Of a stretch of DNA of 64,000 bases, positions 33,961 to 42,706 are shown one piece after another. The position numbers and the translations under genes are program-made. Position 1 is the first letter of the stretch; every line of letters begins with the position of its first letter. Source of the stretch: Streptomyces sp. NBC_01723 (GTDB lineage: Bacteria > Actinomycetota > Actinomycetes > Streptomycetales > Streptomycetaceae); assembly GCF_036246005.1 (NCBI RefSeq), contig NZ_CP109171.1, positions 6,622,001 to 6,686,000 of the forward strand, written 5' to 3'. Below the pieces are notes generated by a model. That model saw nothing but the letters and a program-made list of their open reading frames with translations, was not told the DNA's origin and ran no database searches.

Positions 33961-35228
33961 GGATCGCCATGGTGTCCGGGCACGCGAGCCCCCTCAGCGA
34001 GCCCGGCGGTGACGCCGGTGGGCTGAACGTCTACGTGGCCCGCCTCGCCGAGGAGCTGGCGGCGCGCGGACACGACGTCACGGTGCACACCCGCCGCGAC
34101 GCCGCCGACCTGCCCGCCCGGGTCGCGCTGCCCGGCGGCGTGGTCGTCGAGCACGTGCCGGCCGGCCCGCCCCAGGCGCTGCCCGTGGACGGGCTCCTGC
34201 CGCATATGGGCAGCTTCGGCGCACACCTGGCCCGGGTCTGGGCCCGGGAGGCACCCGACGTGGTGCACGCCCACTTCTGGCTCTCCGGCCTGGCCGCGCG
34301 GACCGGCGTACGGCCGCACGGCATCCCCCTCGTGCAGACCTTCCACACCCTCGGCACCGGCACCGGCACCGGCACCGGCACCGGCGGCCCGCCCGAACGC
34401 GTCGGCGCCGAACGGCTGCTCGGCCGCGCCTGCCGACGCGCCCTGGCCGTCAGCACCGACGAGGCCGACGCCCTCGGCGCCCTGGGCGTACCCGCCCGCC
34501 GGGTGTCGGTGGTGCCCTGCGGAGTGGACGCCGAGCACTTCCACCCCGCCGCCGACACCGGCCGCACCCCCGAACGCCGCCAACGGCACCGGCTGCTCGC
34601 CTGCGGACGGCTGGTGCCCGGCAAGGGCTACGACCATGCCGTCCGCGCCCTCGCCGAGATCTCCGACGCCGAACTCCTCGTCGCGGGCGGCCCGCCGGCC
34701 GGTGCCGTGGCGGCCGACCCGGAGGCCCGGCGCCTGACCGCGCTGGCCCGCCGCACCGGTGTCGCCGACCGGGTCCGGCTGCTCGGCGCGGTCCCCCCGG
34801 ACGACATGCCCGCCCTGCTCCGCAGCGCCGACCTGGTGCTGTGCACCCCCGTCCAGGAACCGTTCGGCTTCGTGCCGCTGGAGGCCATGGCGTGCGGGGT
34901 GCCCGTCCTCGCCACCGACGTCGGCGCCCACCGCGACTGCGTGGCGGACGGCAGCACCGGCCGCCTGGTCGCGCCGGAGGACCCCGCTGCCCTCGCGGAC
35001 GCCGTCCGCGCGCTCCTCGCCGAGGAACGGCTGCGCCGCCAGTACGGCAGGAACGGCCGCGAACGGGTCCTGCGCCACCACACCTGGGCCCGGGTCGCCG
35101 ACGCGGTGGAACAGGTCTACCGCCTGGCCCTGCCCGAACCGCCCCCGGCGACCGGCCCGTCAGCGCCCGACGACCGGCTCGAAGGCCTCGCGCACATCGG
35201 CGCCGGAGGGCGTGACGGCCATCCGTGA
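33957..35228 (+). CDS. Family 4 glycosyltransferase (MshA-like)
   Basis: 423 residues, GT-B fold. The N-terminal acceptor domain begins MVSGHASPLSEPGGDAGGLN, as in MshA-like retaining enzymes with the GGxNV loop; the C-terminal domain has the nucleotide-sugar segment ACGRLVPGKGYDHAVRAL and the EPFGFVPLEAMACG catalytic loop. A (GTG)-type hexanucleotide repeat encodes GTGTGTGTGTG at about 132-142. The true MshA gene usually lies elsewhere, so this is probably a paralogue. The tail after QVYRLALPE is not family-like and abuts a pseudogene. Confidence 0.85.
   Translation: MRIAMVSGHASPLSEPGGDAGGLNVYVARLAEELAARGHDVTVHTRRDAADLPARVALPGGVVVEHVPAGPPQALPVDGLLPHMGSFGAHLARVWAREAPDVVHAHFWLSGLAARTGVRPHGIPLVQTFHTLGTGTGTGTGTGGPPERVGAERLLGRACRRALAVSTDEADALGALGVPARRVSVVPCGVDAEHFHPAADTGRTPERRQRHRLLACGRLVPGKGYDHAVRALAEISDAELLVAGGPPAGAVAADPEARRLTALARRTGVADRVRLLGAVPPDDMPALLRSADLVLCTPVQEPFGFVPLEAMACGVPVLATDVGAHRDCVADGSTGRLVAPEDPAALADAVRALLAEERLRRQYGRNGRERVLRHHTWARVADAVEQVYRLALPEPPPATGPSAPDDRLEGLAHIGAGGRDGHP
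34353..34382 (+). repeat. Five tandem GGCACC hexamers in the GT4 gene
   Basis: Five perfect GGCACC units encode a Gly-Thr run in a surface loop. The unit is six bases, so a change in copy number keeps the frame. Confidence 0.85.
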
Positions 35229-36239
35229 CGGCAGACTGCCGAAGTACCCGAGCCGACCCGACCCGGACGGCACCCGCGCCGTCCTGGACCGGCTGGTCCG
35301 CGCCCGGCTGCTCACCCTCGACGACGGCACCGTCGCACTCGCCCACGAAGCGCTGATCACCGCCTGGCCCAGGTTGCGCGGCTGGACCGACCCCGAACGC
35401 GACCGGCTGCGCGTCCACCGCGTCCGCTCCGAGGCCGCCCGCACCTGGACCGGCCTCGGCCGGGAGAACGCCGCCCTCTACGCGGACTCCCGCCTGGCCG
35501 CCGACCACGACGCGTTCCAGCCCGACCACGACGCGTTCCAGCCCGACCACCACGCCGAACTCACGCCGACGGAGCGCGAGTTCCTGGCCGCCTCGACCGG
35601 CCGGCGGCGGCGCGCGGTGTGGCTGCGGCGCGGGCTGCCGGCCGCGCTCGCCCTGCTGGTGCCGGTCGCGTCCGGCACCGCCGTCGTCGCCCTCAGACCG
35701 CGCGACACCGCCCGGGCCGAGCGGGACGACGCCGTCTTCGGCCGGATCACCGCCGAGGCCGACCGGCTGCGCCCCACCAGCACCCCCCTGTCCGCCCGGC
35801 TCGACGCCGCCGCGCTCGGCATGCGCTCCACCCCCGAACTCGCGACGGCGCGCTCACCACGGACGCGGGCCGGGTGCTGTCCACCCGGCTGCCCGGACAC
35901 CAGGGCATCGGCAGCGCCGTGGACTTCGCCCCCGACGGGCGGACCCTCGCGAGCGGCGGCGAGGACCACGCCGTACGCCTGTGGAACGTGGCCGACCCCG
36001 CCCACGACGAGGCGTTCGGCGGCCCCCTGACCGGCCACCTGGACACGGTCACCTCGGTCGCGTTCGCGCCCGGCGGCGACACCCTGGCCTCCGCCGGCGA
36101 CGACCTGACGGCCGGGATCTGGACCCTGGACACGGACCGGGTCGTCCGGCCCGTCTGCGCCCGCACCGGCGGCGACCTCACCCCCGCCCGCTGGCACGAA
36201 CTGCTGCCGCAGCTCGCCTGCCGGCCCACCTGCCGGTAG
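35229..36239 (+). pseudogene. Remnant of STAND NTPase / WD40-repeat protein
   Basis: The N-terminal P-loop part is gone. From about 35275 a winged-helix and linker remains (VLDRLVRARLLTLDDGTVALAHEALITAWPRLRGW), then a membrane helix (AALALLVPVASGTAVVAL) and the segment TPELATA. One base is then missing near 35851, and the reading frame shifts to LTTDAGRVLST, followed by two WD40 blades (VDFAPDGRTLASGGEDHAVRLWN; VAFAPGGDTLASAGDDLTAGIW). Intact relatives are large nSTAND1-WD40 proteins with seven or more blades. A 21-bp tandem duplication sits at 35502-35543. Loss of both ends and a frameshift make this a relic. Confidence 0.85.
35502..35543 (+). repeat. 21-bp tandem duplication in the pseudogene
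   Basis: Two perfect copies of CGACCACGACGCGTTCCAGCC, with a partial third, translate as repeated DHDAFQP. Confidence 0.85.
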
Positions 36240-36384
36240 CGCCCTCGGCCCACGGTCACCCACACACGGCCCCGCCCCGGAAGCCCGGGTCACCCCGCCC
36301 GCGGGCGCCCGCCCGGCCGCACGCGGCGCTCCGGCGCGGACGGAGCCCCGGACCGGGCTCCGCGAGCCCCGCTACCGTGCCCCC

Positions 36385-37491
36385 ATGACGACCAAGGCAG
36401 GCACGAGCGCCCCCGTCCTCGGCATCCGCGCCCTCAACCGCGCCACCCTCGCCCGGCAGTTGCTGCTGCGCCGCGCGGCCCTGTCCGCCGAGGCCGCCGT
36501 CGCGCATCTCGTCGGACTCCAGGCCCAGAACGTCAAACCCCCCTACTACGCGCTCGCCGCCCGCCTCGACGGCTTCACGCCCGAGGACCTGTCGGAGGCG
36601 ATGGCCGGCCGACGGGTCGCCCGCCTCGTCACCATGCGCTCGACCATCCACACCCACACCGCCGACGACTGCCTCACCCTGCGACCCCTGGTGCAGGCCG
36701 CCCGGGACCGGGAGCTGCACGCCTTCCGCAAGGGCCTGGCGGGCGTCGACCTGGACCGGCTCGCCGACCACGCCCGAGGACTGGTCGAGGCCGAGCCGCG
36801 CACCATGGCCCAGTTGCGCGAGGCCCTGCTCGCCGAGTGGCCCGACGCCGACCCGCAGTCCCTGGCCGTCGCCGCCCGCTGCCGCCTCCCCCTCGTCCAG
36901 GTCACTCCGCGCGGACTGTGGGGCAGGAGCGGCCAGGTCACGCTCACCACCGCCGAGCACTGGTTCGGCCGCCCCGCACAGCCCGCGCCCGCACCGGACG
37001 ACACGGTCCTGCGCTACCTCGGCGCCTTCGGACCCGCCTCCGTGAAGGACATGCAGACGTGGGCGGGCCTGACCCGGCTGCGGGACGCCTTCGACCGGCT
37101 CCGTCCCCGGCTCGTCACCTTCCGCGCCCCGGACGGCACCGAACTCTTCGACCTCCCGGACGCGCCGCGCCCCGACCCGGACACCCCGGCCCCGCCGCGT
37201 TTCCTGCCCGAGTTCGACAACCTGCTGCTCTCCCACGCCGACCGCACCCGCGTGGTCCCGCCCGCCCACAAGGGCCGTACCTGGACGGGGAACCAGGCCC
37301 ACCGCGTCCTCCTCGTCGACGGCTTCGTGGCCGGACTGTGGAAGACCGAGGAGGACGCCCTCGTCGTCGAACCCTTCGACCGCCTGCCCGAGGAGCGCCG
37401 GGCCGAGGTCGTGGCCGAGGGGGAGCGGATGCTGGCCGTCATGCAGCCGGAAGCCGCGTACGGCGTCCGCTTCGGGACGGTACGCGGCTGA
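36385..37491 (+). CDS. AlkZ-like winged-helix DNA glycosylase
   Basis: 368 residues of the HTH_42 (AlkZ/YcaQ) family. Three winged-helix modules make a clamp; the catalytic pair in AlkZ is a Q-x-Q motif, which here is GLQAQ near residue 48. Other marks are VTMRSTIHTHTADD, the LVQVTPRGLWGRSGQVTLTTAEHW block and the FLPEFDNLLLSHADR segment. AlkZ repairs DNA crosslinks from azinomycin; chromosomal relatives without a toxin cluster probably act on other bulky lesions. ATG 36385. A hairpin terminator follows. Confidence 0.83.
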   Translation: MTTKAGTSAPVLGIRALNRATLARQLLLRRAALSAEAAVAHLVGLQAQNVKPPYYALAARLDGFTPEDLSEAMAGRRVARLVTMRSTIHTHTADDCLTLRPLVQAARDRELHAFRKGLAGVDLDRLADHARGLVEAEPRTMAQLREALLAEWPDADPQSLAVAARCRLPLVQVTPRGLWGRSGQVTLTTAEHWFGRPAQPAPAPDDTVLRYLGAFGPASVKDMQTWAGLTRLRDAFDRLRPRLVTFRAPDGTELFDLPDAPRPDPDTPAPPRFLPEFDNLLLSHADRTRVVPPAHKGRTWTGNQAHRVLLVDGFVAGLWKTEEDALVVEPFDRLPEERRAEVVAEGERMLAVMQPEAAYGVRFGTVRG

Positions 37492-37501
37492 CGCATTGGA
37501 G

Positions 37502-37544
37502 AGGGGGCGTTGCGGGCCGCTCGTGGAGGCTCGCAACGCCCCCT
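37502..37544. terminator. 13-bp hairpin between convergent genes
   Basis: AGGGGGCGTTGCG (37502-37514) pairs perfectly with 37532-37544 across a 17-base loop, between the AlkZ-like gene and the convergent protease gene. Confidence 0.75.
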
Positions 37545-37595
37545 GGCTTGCACCTGAGGAGTACTCAGGAGGTCAGGAGACCTGCCGGGGCGGGG

Positions 37596-38378
37596 CTACG
37601 AGGTGACCTGCGCGGTCACCTGGTCCGAGAACGTGGTCAGCCGGGAGTAGACCCCCGGATAACCGGCCCTCGCGCAGCCCTCGCCCCAGGAGGTGACCCC
37701 TGCCAGGACGCCCCCGATGATCAGGGGCCCGCCGCTGTCGCCCTGGCAGGTGTCCACGCCGCCGGACGGCAGCCCGGCGCACACCATGTCGCTCGCGACG
37801 AAGTCGGAGCCGTACGAGCCGCCGCAGTCCGAGTCGGAGACGACCGGCACGGTCGCGGTCCGCAGCTGGTTGGAGGAACCGCCGTTCTCCCGGGTGGTGC
37901 CCCAGCCGAGCACCCGGGCCTCGTTGCCGGCGGCGTAGACCGAGGTGTCCGAGGAGGAGACGTACTTCGCCGGGGTGTACGGCATCGACGAAGCCAGCGT
38001 CAGCACCGCCACGTCGTCGCCGTTGGTGGCGTCGGTGTAGTCCGGGTGCACCCAGATCCGGCTGACCCGGGCGACCGTGCCGTTCGAGCCGTTGAGGTAG
38101 GTGCGTCCGCCGACCACGCGGACGTTGCGGGCGCTCTCGCCGGCCATGCAGTGGGCGGCGGTGACGACCTTGGTGGGTGAGACGAGGGTGCCGCCGCAGA
38201 ACTGGTTCTGGGAGGCGTCGGTGACCTGCATGACGTACGGGTAGGCGGCCGTCGTGGTGGTGGTGCCGCCGACGATCGGCTGTGGCGCGGCGACGGCGGA
38301 AGGGGCGGCGAGCAGCGCGGCTGCGCCGGCGGTGGCCAGCACGGCGGCTGCCGATCTGGCGCGGGTGAGCCCGAACAT
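37596..38378 (-). CDS. Secreted trypsin-like serine protease (S1)
   Basis: 260 residues. Signal peptide (1-30, ending AAPSAVAAPQ), mature N-terminus PIVGGTTTT, and an intact triad: His in TAAHC, Asp in GDDVAVL, Ser in GDSGGP. The specificity Asp of trypsins sits six residues before the Ser (VDTCQGDSGG), so cleavage after Lys or Arg is expected. Six cysteines could form three disulfides. ATG 38378 follows GAGGAG. No inhibitor gene is adjacent. Confidence 0.93.
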   Translation of the reverse strand: MFGLTRARSAAAVLATAGAAALLAAPSAVAAPQPIVGGTTTTTAAYPYVMQVTDASQNQFCGGTLVSPTKVVTAAHCMAGESARNVRVVGGRTYLNGSNGTVARVSRIWVHPDYTDATNGDDVAVLTLASSMPYTPAKYVSSSDTSVYAAGNEARVLGWGTTRENGGSSNQLRTATVPVVSDSDCGGSYGSDFVASDMVCAGLPSGGVDTCQGDSGGPLIIGGVLAGVTSWGEGCARAGYPGVYSRLTTFSDQVTAQVTS

Positions 38379-38580
38379 GAGTCTCCTCAAGGGGTTGCCG
38401 GTGGGGGGTCGCACGGGCGTGGGGGGTTGCACGGGGGTCTCGGGACCGACCCCCGTATGCCCGGGCGAGCGGCACGTGTTCACGCTAGAACCGGCGGTCG
38501 GGGCACCCCAATGGGGGAACCCCCTAGGGGAGGCGGGCAGGGAAAACCCTCGGTGCGTGGCCGGTAAACCCCCGCCGTTC

Positions 38581-41412
38581 TCAGTCCGTTCGCCCGCCCG
38601 CCGCCAGCCGGACGAGATCGACCCGGGACCGGATCCCGAGCTTGCGGTAGACCCGGGTCAGGGTCGCCTCGACGGTCTTGACGCTGACGAAGAGCCGGGC
38701 GGCGATCTCCCGGTTCGTCGCGCCCTCCATGACCAGCGCGGCCACCTGACGCTCCATCGCGGCCAGCCCCGCGAGACCGTCCGGCGCGGCGGCCGGTGCC
38801 GGGGACGGCCCGGCCGACCGCGCCGCGACGGCCGCCTCCACCCGCTCCAGCCAGGGCAGCGCCCGGCAGCGCCGGAACAGCCGCGTCGCCTCGTCGTACG
38901 CCGCCGCCCCCGGGGCCCGGCCCGGCCGTTCGGCGTGCAGTTCGGCCAGCGCGAAGGCGGCCCGCGCCTCCTCCAGGCCGTACCCCAGCCCGGCCAGCCG
39001 CTCCCGCGCCGACGTCAACCGCGCGACGGCCGCCCGGTGTTCGCCCCGGCCCGCGCGCACCAGGGCCTCCGCCCGGTCCAGCACGGCGAGCACGCTGCCC
39101 CGCCCGAGCCGCAGCGCGTGCGCGCGGCTGACCTCGATGACGTCCATCGCCTCGGCCGGCTCGCCGGTCCGCACCAGCGCCTCCGCCAGATCACCCTGCC
39201 ACCGTCCGCGCGCCGGGTCGGTGATGCCCGCCCCGGCCTCCAAGTCCCGCACCCGGCGCAGCGCCCGCACCGCCGCACCCGCGTCGCCCGCCACCAGGTT
39301 CGCGTGGCCGAGCGCGGCCAGCGCCCGCGACAGGTACACGGCGTCGCCGTCCTCCTCCGCCCGCCGCACCGCCTCCCGCGCCAGCTCGAGGGCCCGGCCC
39401 GGGTCGCCGCCCGCGGCCTCGGCGAGCGCGGCCTGCATCGCGCCGGCACCCTCGCCGATGCCCGCGTCCCGGGCCAGCGTCAGGCTCTCCCGCGCCAGCT
39501 CCAGGGCCCGGCCGCAGTGCCCGGAGTGCAGCTCGGTCTCGGCCAGGAAGCGCAGGTAGTGGACCTCGCTCTCGGCCATGCCGCGGCGGCGCACCTCACG
39601 CAGCAGCGTGGTGACGGTGGCCCGCGCCTCGGCCAGCCGGTCGCTCATCACCAGCCACCGGAACCGGGACGATCCGGCCCCGTTGTGGTGGCACGCCACC
39701 CGCGGGTCCTGCGGCTCGGCCAGCGCCCGCCCGATGGTCGCCGGGGCGTCCGGATGCCCCATCAGGGTCTCGCACTGGGCCTGGAACGCCAGCGCGAGCA
39801 GTTCGGTGCGCCGGTCGGCGCCCCGCGCCGCCAGCCGGGCGGCGTGCGCGGCCTCCTCCCGGCCCTGGGCGAAGTCGCCCTGCACCACCAAGGAGCGCCA
39901 GGCCAGCTGGTAGTGGACCTGGGCGAGCAGCCGCGGGTCGTCGCCCGCGTCGGCAAGGGCCTGCGGGAAGACGGCGTCGACCTCGCCGATGGCCTGCCCG
40001 GCGGCCTCGATCACCACCATCCAGGCGCGGACCCGGTCGCCGGGGGCGGTGGCCCGGGTCAGCACCTCGCGGGCGATGTCCCGGGCGAGATCCTGCTCGC
40101 CCGCCGTGATCGCGTCCTCGGCGGCCGCCACCCGGCGTTCGTCCGGTCCCGGCGCGCTGTCCGCCGGGGTGTGCCGGGCGGCGAGCAGCCCGAGCGAGGC
40201 GGCCACCGACGGCGCCCCGCGGTCCCGGGCCAGCGAGGCGGCCTCCGCCAGCCGCGCCGCGACCTCGGGGTCGGTGCCGGTGGTGGCCAGGGCGAGGTGC
40301 CGGGCGCGCTCGATCGGGTCGGAGGCGGCCGTGGACAGCGCGGCGTGCGCGGCCCGCCGCTCGGGCGCCGGGGCCTCGGCGTACAGCGCGGCCGAGATGA
40401 GCGGGTGCGCGAACCGTACGGTCGGGCCCTCCGGGTCGGTCGCCAGCAGTCCCAGCGCCGCCGCCTGGGCCGTCTCGGCCTCGGCGTTCTCCCGGCCGGC
40501 CGCGCGCAGCAGGGCGGGCGTCGGGCGGGCTCCGGCGCTGGCCACCAGCAGGGTGCGGCGGGCCTCGTCCGACAGCATCTCCAGGCGGGAGAGGACCAGG
40601 GCGCGCAGCGAGGTCGGCACCGGCAGCGGCTCGCCGGGCCGGGGCGCCGCGGGGCTCTCGGCCAGCGCCCGGCCCAGTTCCAGGGCGAAGAGCGGATTGC
40701 CGCCGCTGGTGCGGTGGATGTCGCGGACCGTGGCCCGGTGCAGGCCCGCGTAGCCGCGTTCGCCGAGCAGCGTCGCGACCTGGGCGCGGGTCAGCGGGCC
40801 GAGGCGGACCGCGCGGGTGTCCGGCGGGGAGGCGCGCAGATGGCGGTCGTACGCGGCGTCCTCCGTCTCGGGCCCCTCGGTCCGCACCGCGCACAGCAGT
40901 CGCACCGGGGTCTCGCCCAGGCGCCGGGCGGCGAAGCCGAGGAGTTCCGCGCTGGCCGGATCCAGCCACTGGAGGTCGTCGGCGACGACGAGGACGGGGC
41001 CCGCGGCGGCGAGGGCGCGCAGGGCGGACAGCACCGCCAGCCGCAGCGCCAGGCCGTCGCGCTGGAGGGTGGACTCGCCGCGGCCGGTGAGCGCCGACTC
41101 CAGCGCGGTGCGCTGCGCGGCGGGCAGCGTTTGGGACACGTCGTCCAGGACCAGGCCCAGGAGGTCGGCCAGGGCGAGGAAGGGGAGATGTGATTCGGAC
41201 TCCGTGGCCGAGCAGCGCAACACGGTGTGCGAGGTGCGGGCATATTCCGCCGCCAGGGTGCGCAGGACGGTCGACTTTCCAATTCCGGCGGGCCCGTGCA
41301 GCAACACACTGCCGCCCCGGGCCAGCTGCTCACGTGCCGCGCCGAACGACTCCTCCCGCCCGATGACCAGGTCGGAGCGGAATCCGGCAGACTCCGCGAA
41401 GTCCCGTGGCAC
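38581..41412 (-). CDS. LAL-type LuxR regulator with AAA ATPase domain
   Basis: 943 residues. Walker A (GPAGIGKST, about 35-43) and Walker B (VLVVADDLQWLD) lie in an N-terminal AAA module; a long helical TPR-like middle region follows; the C-terminus is a LuxR helix-turn-helix (AALVMEGATNREIAARLFVSVKTVEATLTRVYRKLG). Large ATP-binding LuxR regulators often activate secondary metabolism or sugar genes, but no cluster adjoins. GTG 41412 has GGAGGG 10 bases upstream. Transcribed away from the GAF-LuxR gene's end. Confidence 0.92.
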   Translation of the reverse strand: MPRDFAESAGFRSDLVIGREESFGAAREQLARGGSVLLHGPAGIGKSTVLRTLAAEYARTSHTVLRCSATESESHLPFLALADLLGLVLDDVSQTLPAAQRTALESALTGRGESTLQRDGLALRLAVLSALRALAAAGPVLVVADDLQWLDPASAELLGFAARRLGETPVRLLCAVRTEGPETEDAAYDRHLRASPPDTRAVRLGPLTRAQVATLLGERGYAGLHRATVRDIHRTSGGNPLFALELGRALAESPAAPRPGEPLPVPTSLRALVLSRLEMLSDEARRTLLVASAGARPTPALLRAAGRENAEAETAQAAALGLLATDPEGPTVRFAHPLISAALYAEAPAPERRAAHAALSTAASDPIERARHLALATTGTDPEVAARLAEAASLARDRGAPSVAASLGLLAARHTPADSAPGPDERRVAAAEDAITAGEQDLARDIAREVLTRATAPGDRVRAWMVVIEAAGQAIGEVDAVFPQALADAGDDPRLLAQVHYQLAWRSLVVQGDFAQGREEAAHAARLAARGADRRTELLALAFQAQCETLMGHPDAPATIGRALAEPQDPRVACHHNGAGSSRFRWLVMSDRLAEARATVTTLLREVRRRGMAESEVHYLRFLAETELHSGHCGRALELARESLTLARDAGIGEGAGAMQAALAEAAGGDPGRALELAREAVRRAEEDGDAVYLSRALAALGHANLVAGDAGAAVRALRRVRDLEAGAGITDPARGRWQGDLAEALVRTGEPAEAMDVIEVSRAHALRLGRGSVLAVLDRAEALVRAGRGEHRAAVARLTSARERLAGLGYGLEEARAAFALAELHAERPGRAPGAAAYDEATRLFRRCRALPWLERVEAAVAARSAGPSPAPAAAPDGLAGLAAMERQVAALVMEGATNREIAARLFVSVKTVEATLTRVYRKLGIRSRVDLVRLAAGGRTD

Positions 41413-41559
41413 GGTGACCGCTCCCTCCGAGTGTCGTGTCCGGGCCAATGTTAGGCAACGGGCCATTGGATTAAGGAGGGACGAGGAGGTGAGGCAAATA
41501 ACAAACCGGCGGGCACGGAAATCAAAGAGCGGCGGGAAATCCCCGGGCCGCTCCGCACC

Positions 41560-42396
41560 CTACGGCAGCCATCCCGTCCGGCGGGCCCGGGCGACCGCCT
41601 CCGTGCGGGTGCGGGCGCCCAGCTTGCGCATCGCCGAGCGCAGGTAGCTCTTCACGGTCTCCGGGCCCAGCCCGAGCCGCTCCGCGGCCTCGACGTTCGT
41701 CGCGCCCGCGGCCACGCAGGCCAGCACGTCCACCTCGCGCGGGGCGGGCCGGGGTCCCGGTCCCGGCCCGCCCCCGGGCGCCAGCAGGCCGCAGGCGCGC
41801 AGCAGCTCCTCGCGCAGCGCGGGGTCCGCGATCCGGGGCGCCAGCGCCCGCAGCGCCGTGTGCGCCTCCCGTACCTGCTCCCAGCCCGCCGCGTCCGCCG
41901 GGTCGGGGCCCGGGCCGGGCCGGGCCGCCGCCAGCAGCTCGTCCCTCTCGTCCCGCAGCACCAGCGCCTGCTCCACGTCCCGGGCCGCCGCCACGGCCGC
42001 GCCCAGGGTGCGGTCGCCCAGCGGCTGCGCGGTGCGCAGGGCGCCGTACAGCACACCGCGCACCCGGCGCCGTACCACCACCGGGACCGCCAGCACCGAG
42101 CGCAGCCCCTCGGCGGCGACGGGCCGGTCGTACTCGTGGCTGATCTGCGCGGATACGGAGTAGTCCGTCACCGCGCAGGGCCGCGACAGCGCCACCGCCC
42201 GGCCGCCGAGCCCGTTGCCCGAGGTCACCGCGAGGGCGCTGAGCGCGGCCGTCGCCGTGCCGCTCAGCTCGCTGATGCGCACCTGCCGCCGGCCCGCCTC
42301 CACCAGCCCGCCGAAGGCCACCGGCAGCCCGGTCGCCCGCCGCAGCCGCACCAGCGCACCCCGGATCTCCCCGCCGTCCCCCGACTCCACCGCCAC
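41560..42396 (-). CDS. GAF-domain LuxR-type regulator
   Basis: 278 residues. A GAF-like sensor domain (about 15-160: LPVAFGGLVEAGRRQVRISEL ... GLRSVLAVPVVVRRRVRGVLYG), then a LuxR helix-turn-helix at the end (VDVLACVAAGATNVEAAERLGLGPETVKSYLRSAMRKLG). It diverges from two acyl-CoA ligase genes and probably controls them. GTG 42396 has GGGAGGG upstream. The open frame continues to 42621, but those residues come from translation of the inverted-repeat element that has landed directly in front of the ribosome site. Confidence 0.88.
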   Translation of the reverse strand: MAVESGDGGEIRGALVRLRRATGLPVAFGGLVEAGRRQVRISELSGTATAALSALAVTSGNGLGGRAVALSRPCAVTDYSVSAQISHEYDRPVAAEGLRSVLAVPVVVRRRVRGVLYGALRTAQPLGDRTLGAAVAAARDVEQALVLRDERDELLAAARPGPGPDPADAAGWEQVREAHTALRALAPRIADPALREELLRACGLLAPGGGPGPGPRPAPREVDVLACVAAGATNVEAAERLGLGPETVKSYLRSAMRKLGARTRTEAVARARRTGWLP

Positions 42397-42412
42397 CCGT
42401 TCCGCCCTCCCT

Positions 42413-42598
42413 AGGGGGTCTCGTTCGGATCCTGCCGGGGTCGCGGGGTCTGGCACGCACATCTGCGGCGTTGTCGTCGGTTGCCAGGGCTCCGCCCTGT
42501 CGCCCTCCTCCGCCTTGCAGCTGCACGCACCAGACCCCGCTCGGGCCGAGTACACGGCACCGTCGTCCGGAGTCGGCCTGATCCGAACGAGACCCCCT
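42413..42598. mobile_element. 186-bp MITE-like element with 19-bp terminal inverted repeats
   Basis: Ends AGGGGGTCTCGTTCGGATC (42413-42431) and 42580-42598 are perfectly complementary. Nested inside are an 11-bp pair (GCGGGGTCTGG 42443-42453 / 42530-42540) and a small hairpin (AGGGC-TCC-GCCCT). It carries no ORF of its own. The ends agree closely with those of the 92-bp element at 28138. It separates the GAF-LuxR gene from its upstream DNA, leaving only the Shine-Dalgarno. No clear target duplication is seen beyond CTAG-like flanks. Confidence 0.75.
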
Positions 42599-42706
42599 GG
42601 CACCCGTCCCGGGGCGCCCACCCCCGTTCGGGGGTAGTGAGACCTGCATCACGGATTACACGATGGCAGAGAGCCGCCCGGCAAGGTCCGGCACGAAGGA
42701 GGACAG

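Noticed and set aside
34353..34382. GGCACC repeat as a phase-variation switch
   Set aside because: The unit is six bases, so slippage cannot shift the frame.
42397..42621. 75-residue N-terminal extension of the GAF-LuxR protein
   Set aside because: It is translated from the inserted inverted-repeat element; the GTG at 42396 has a strong ribosome site and starts the conserved part.
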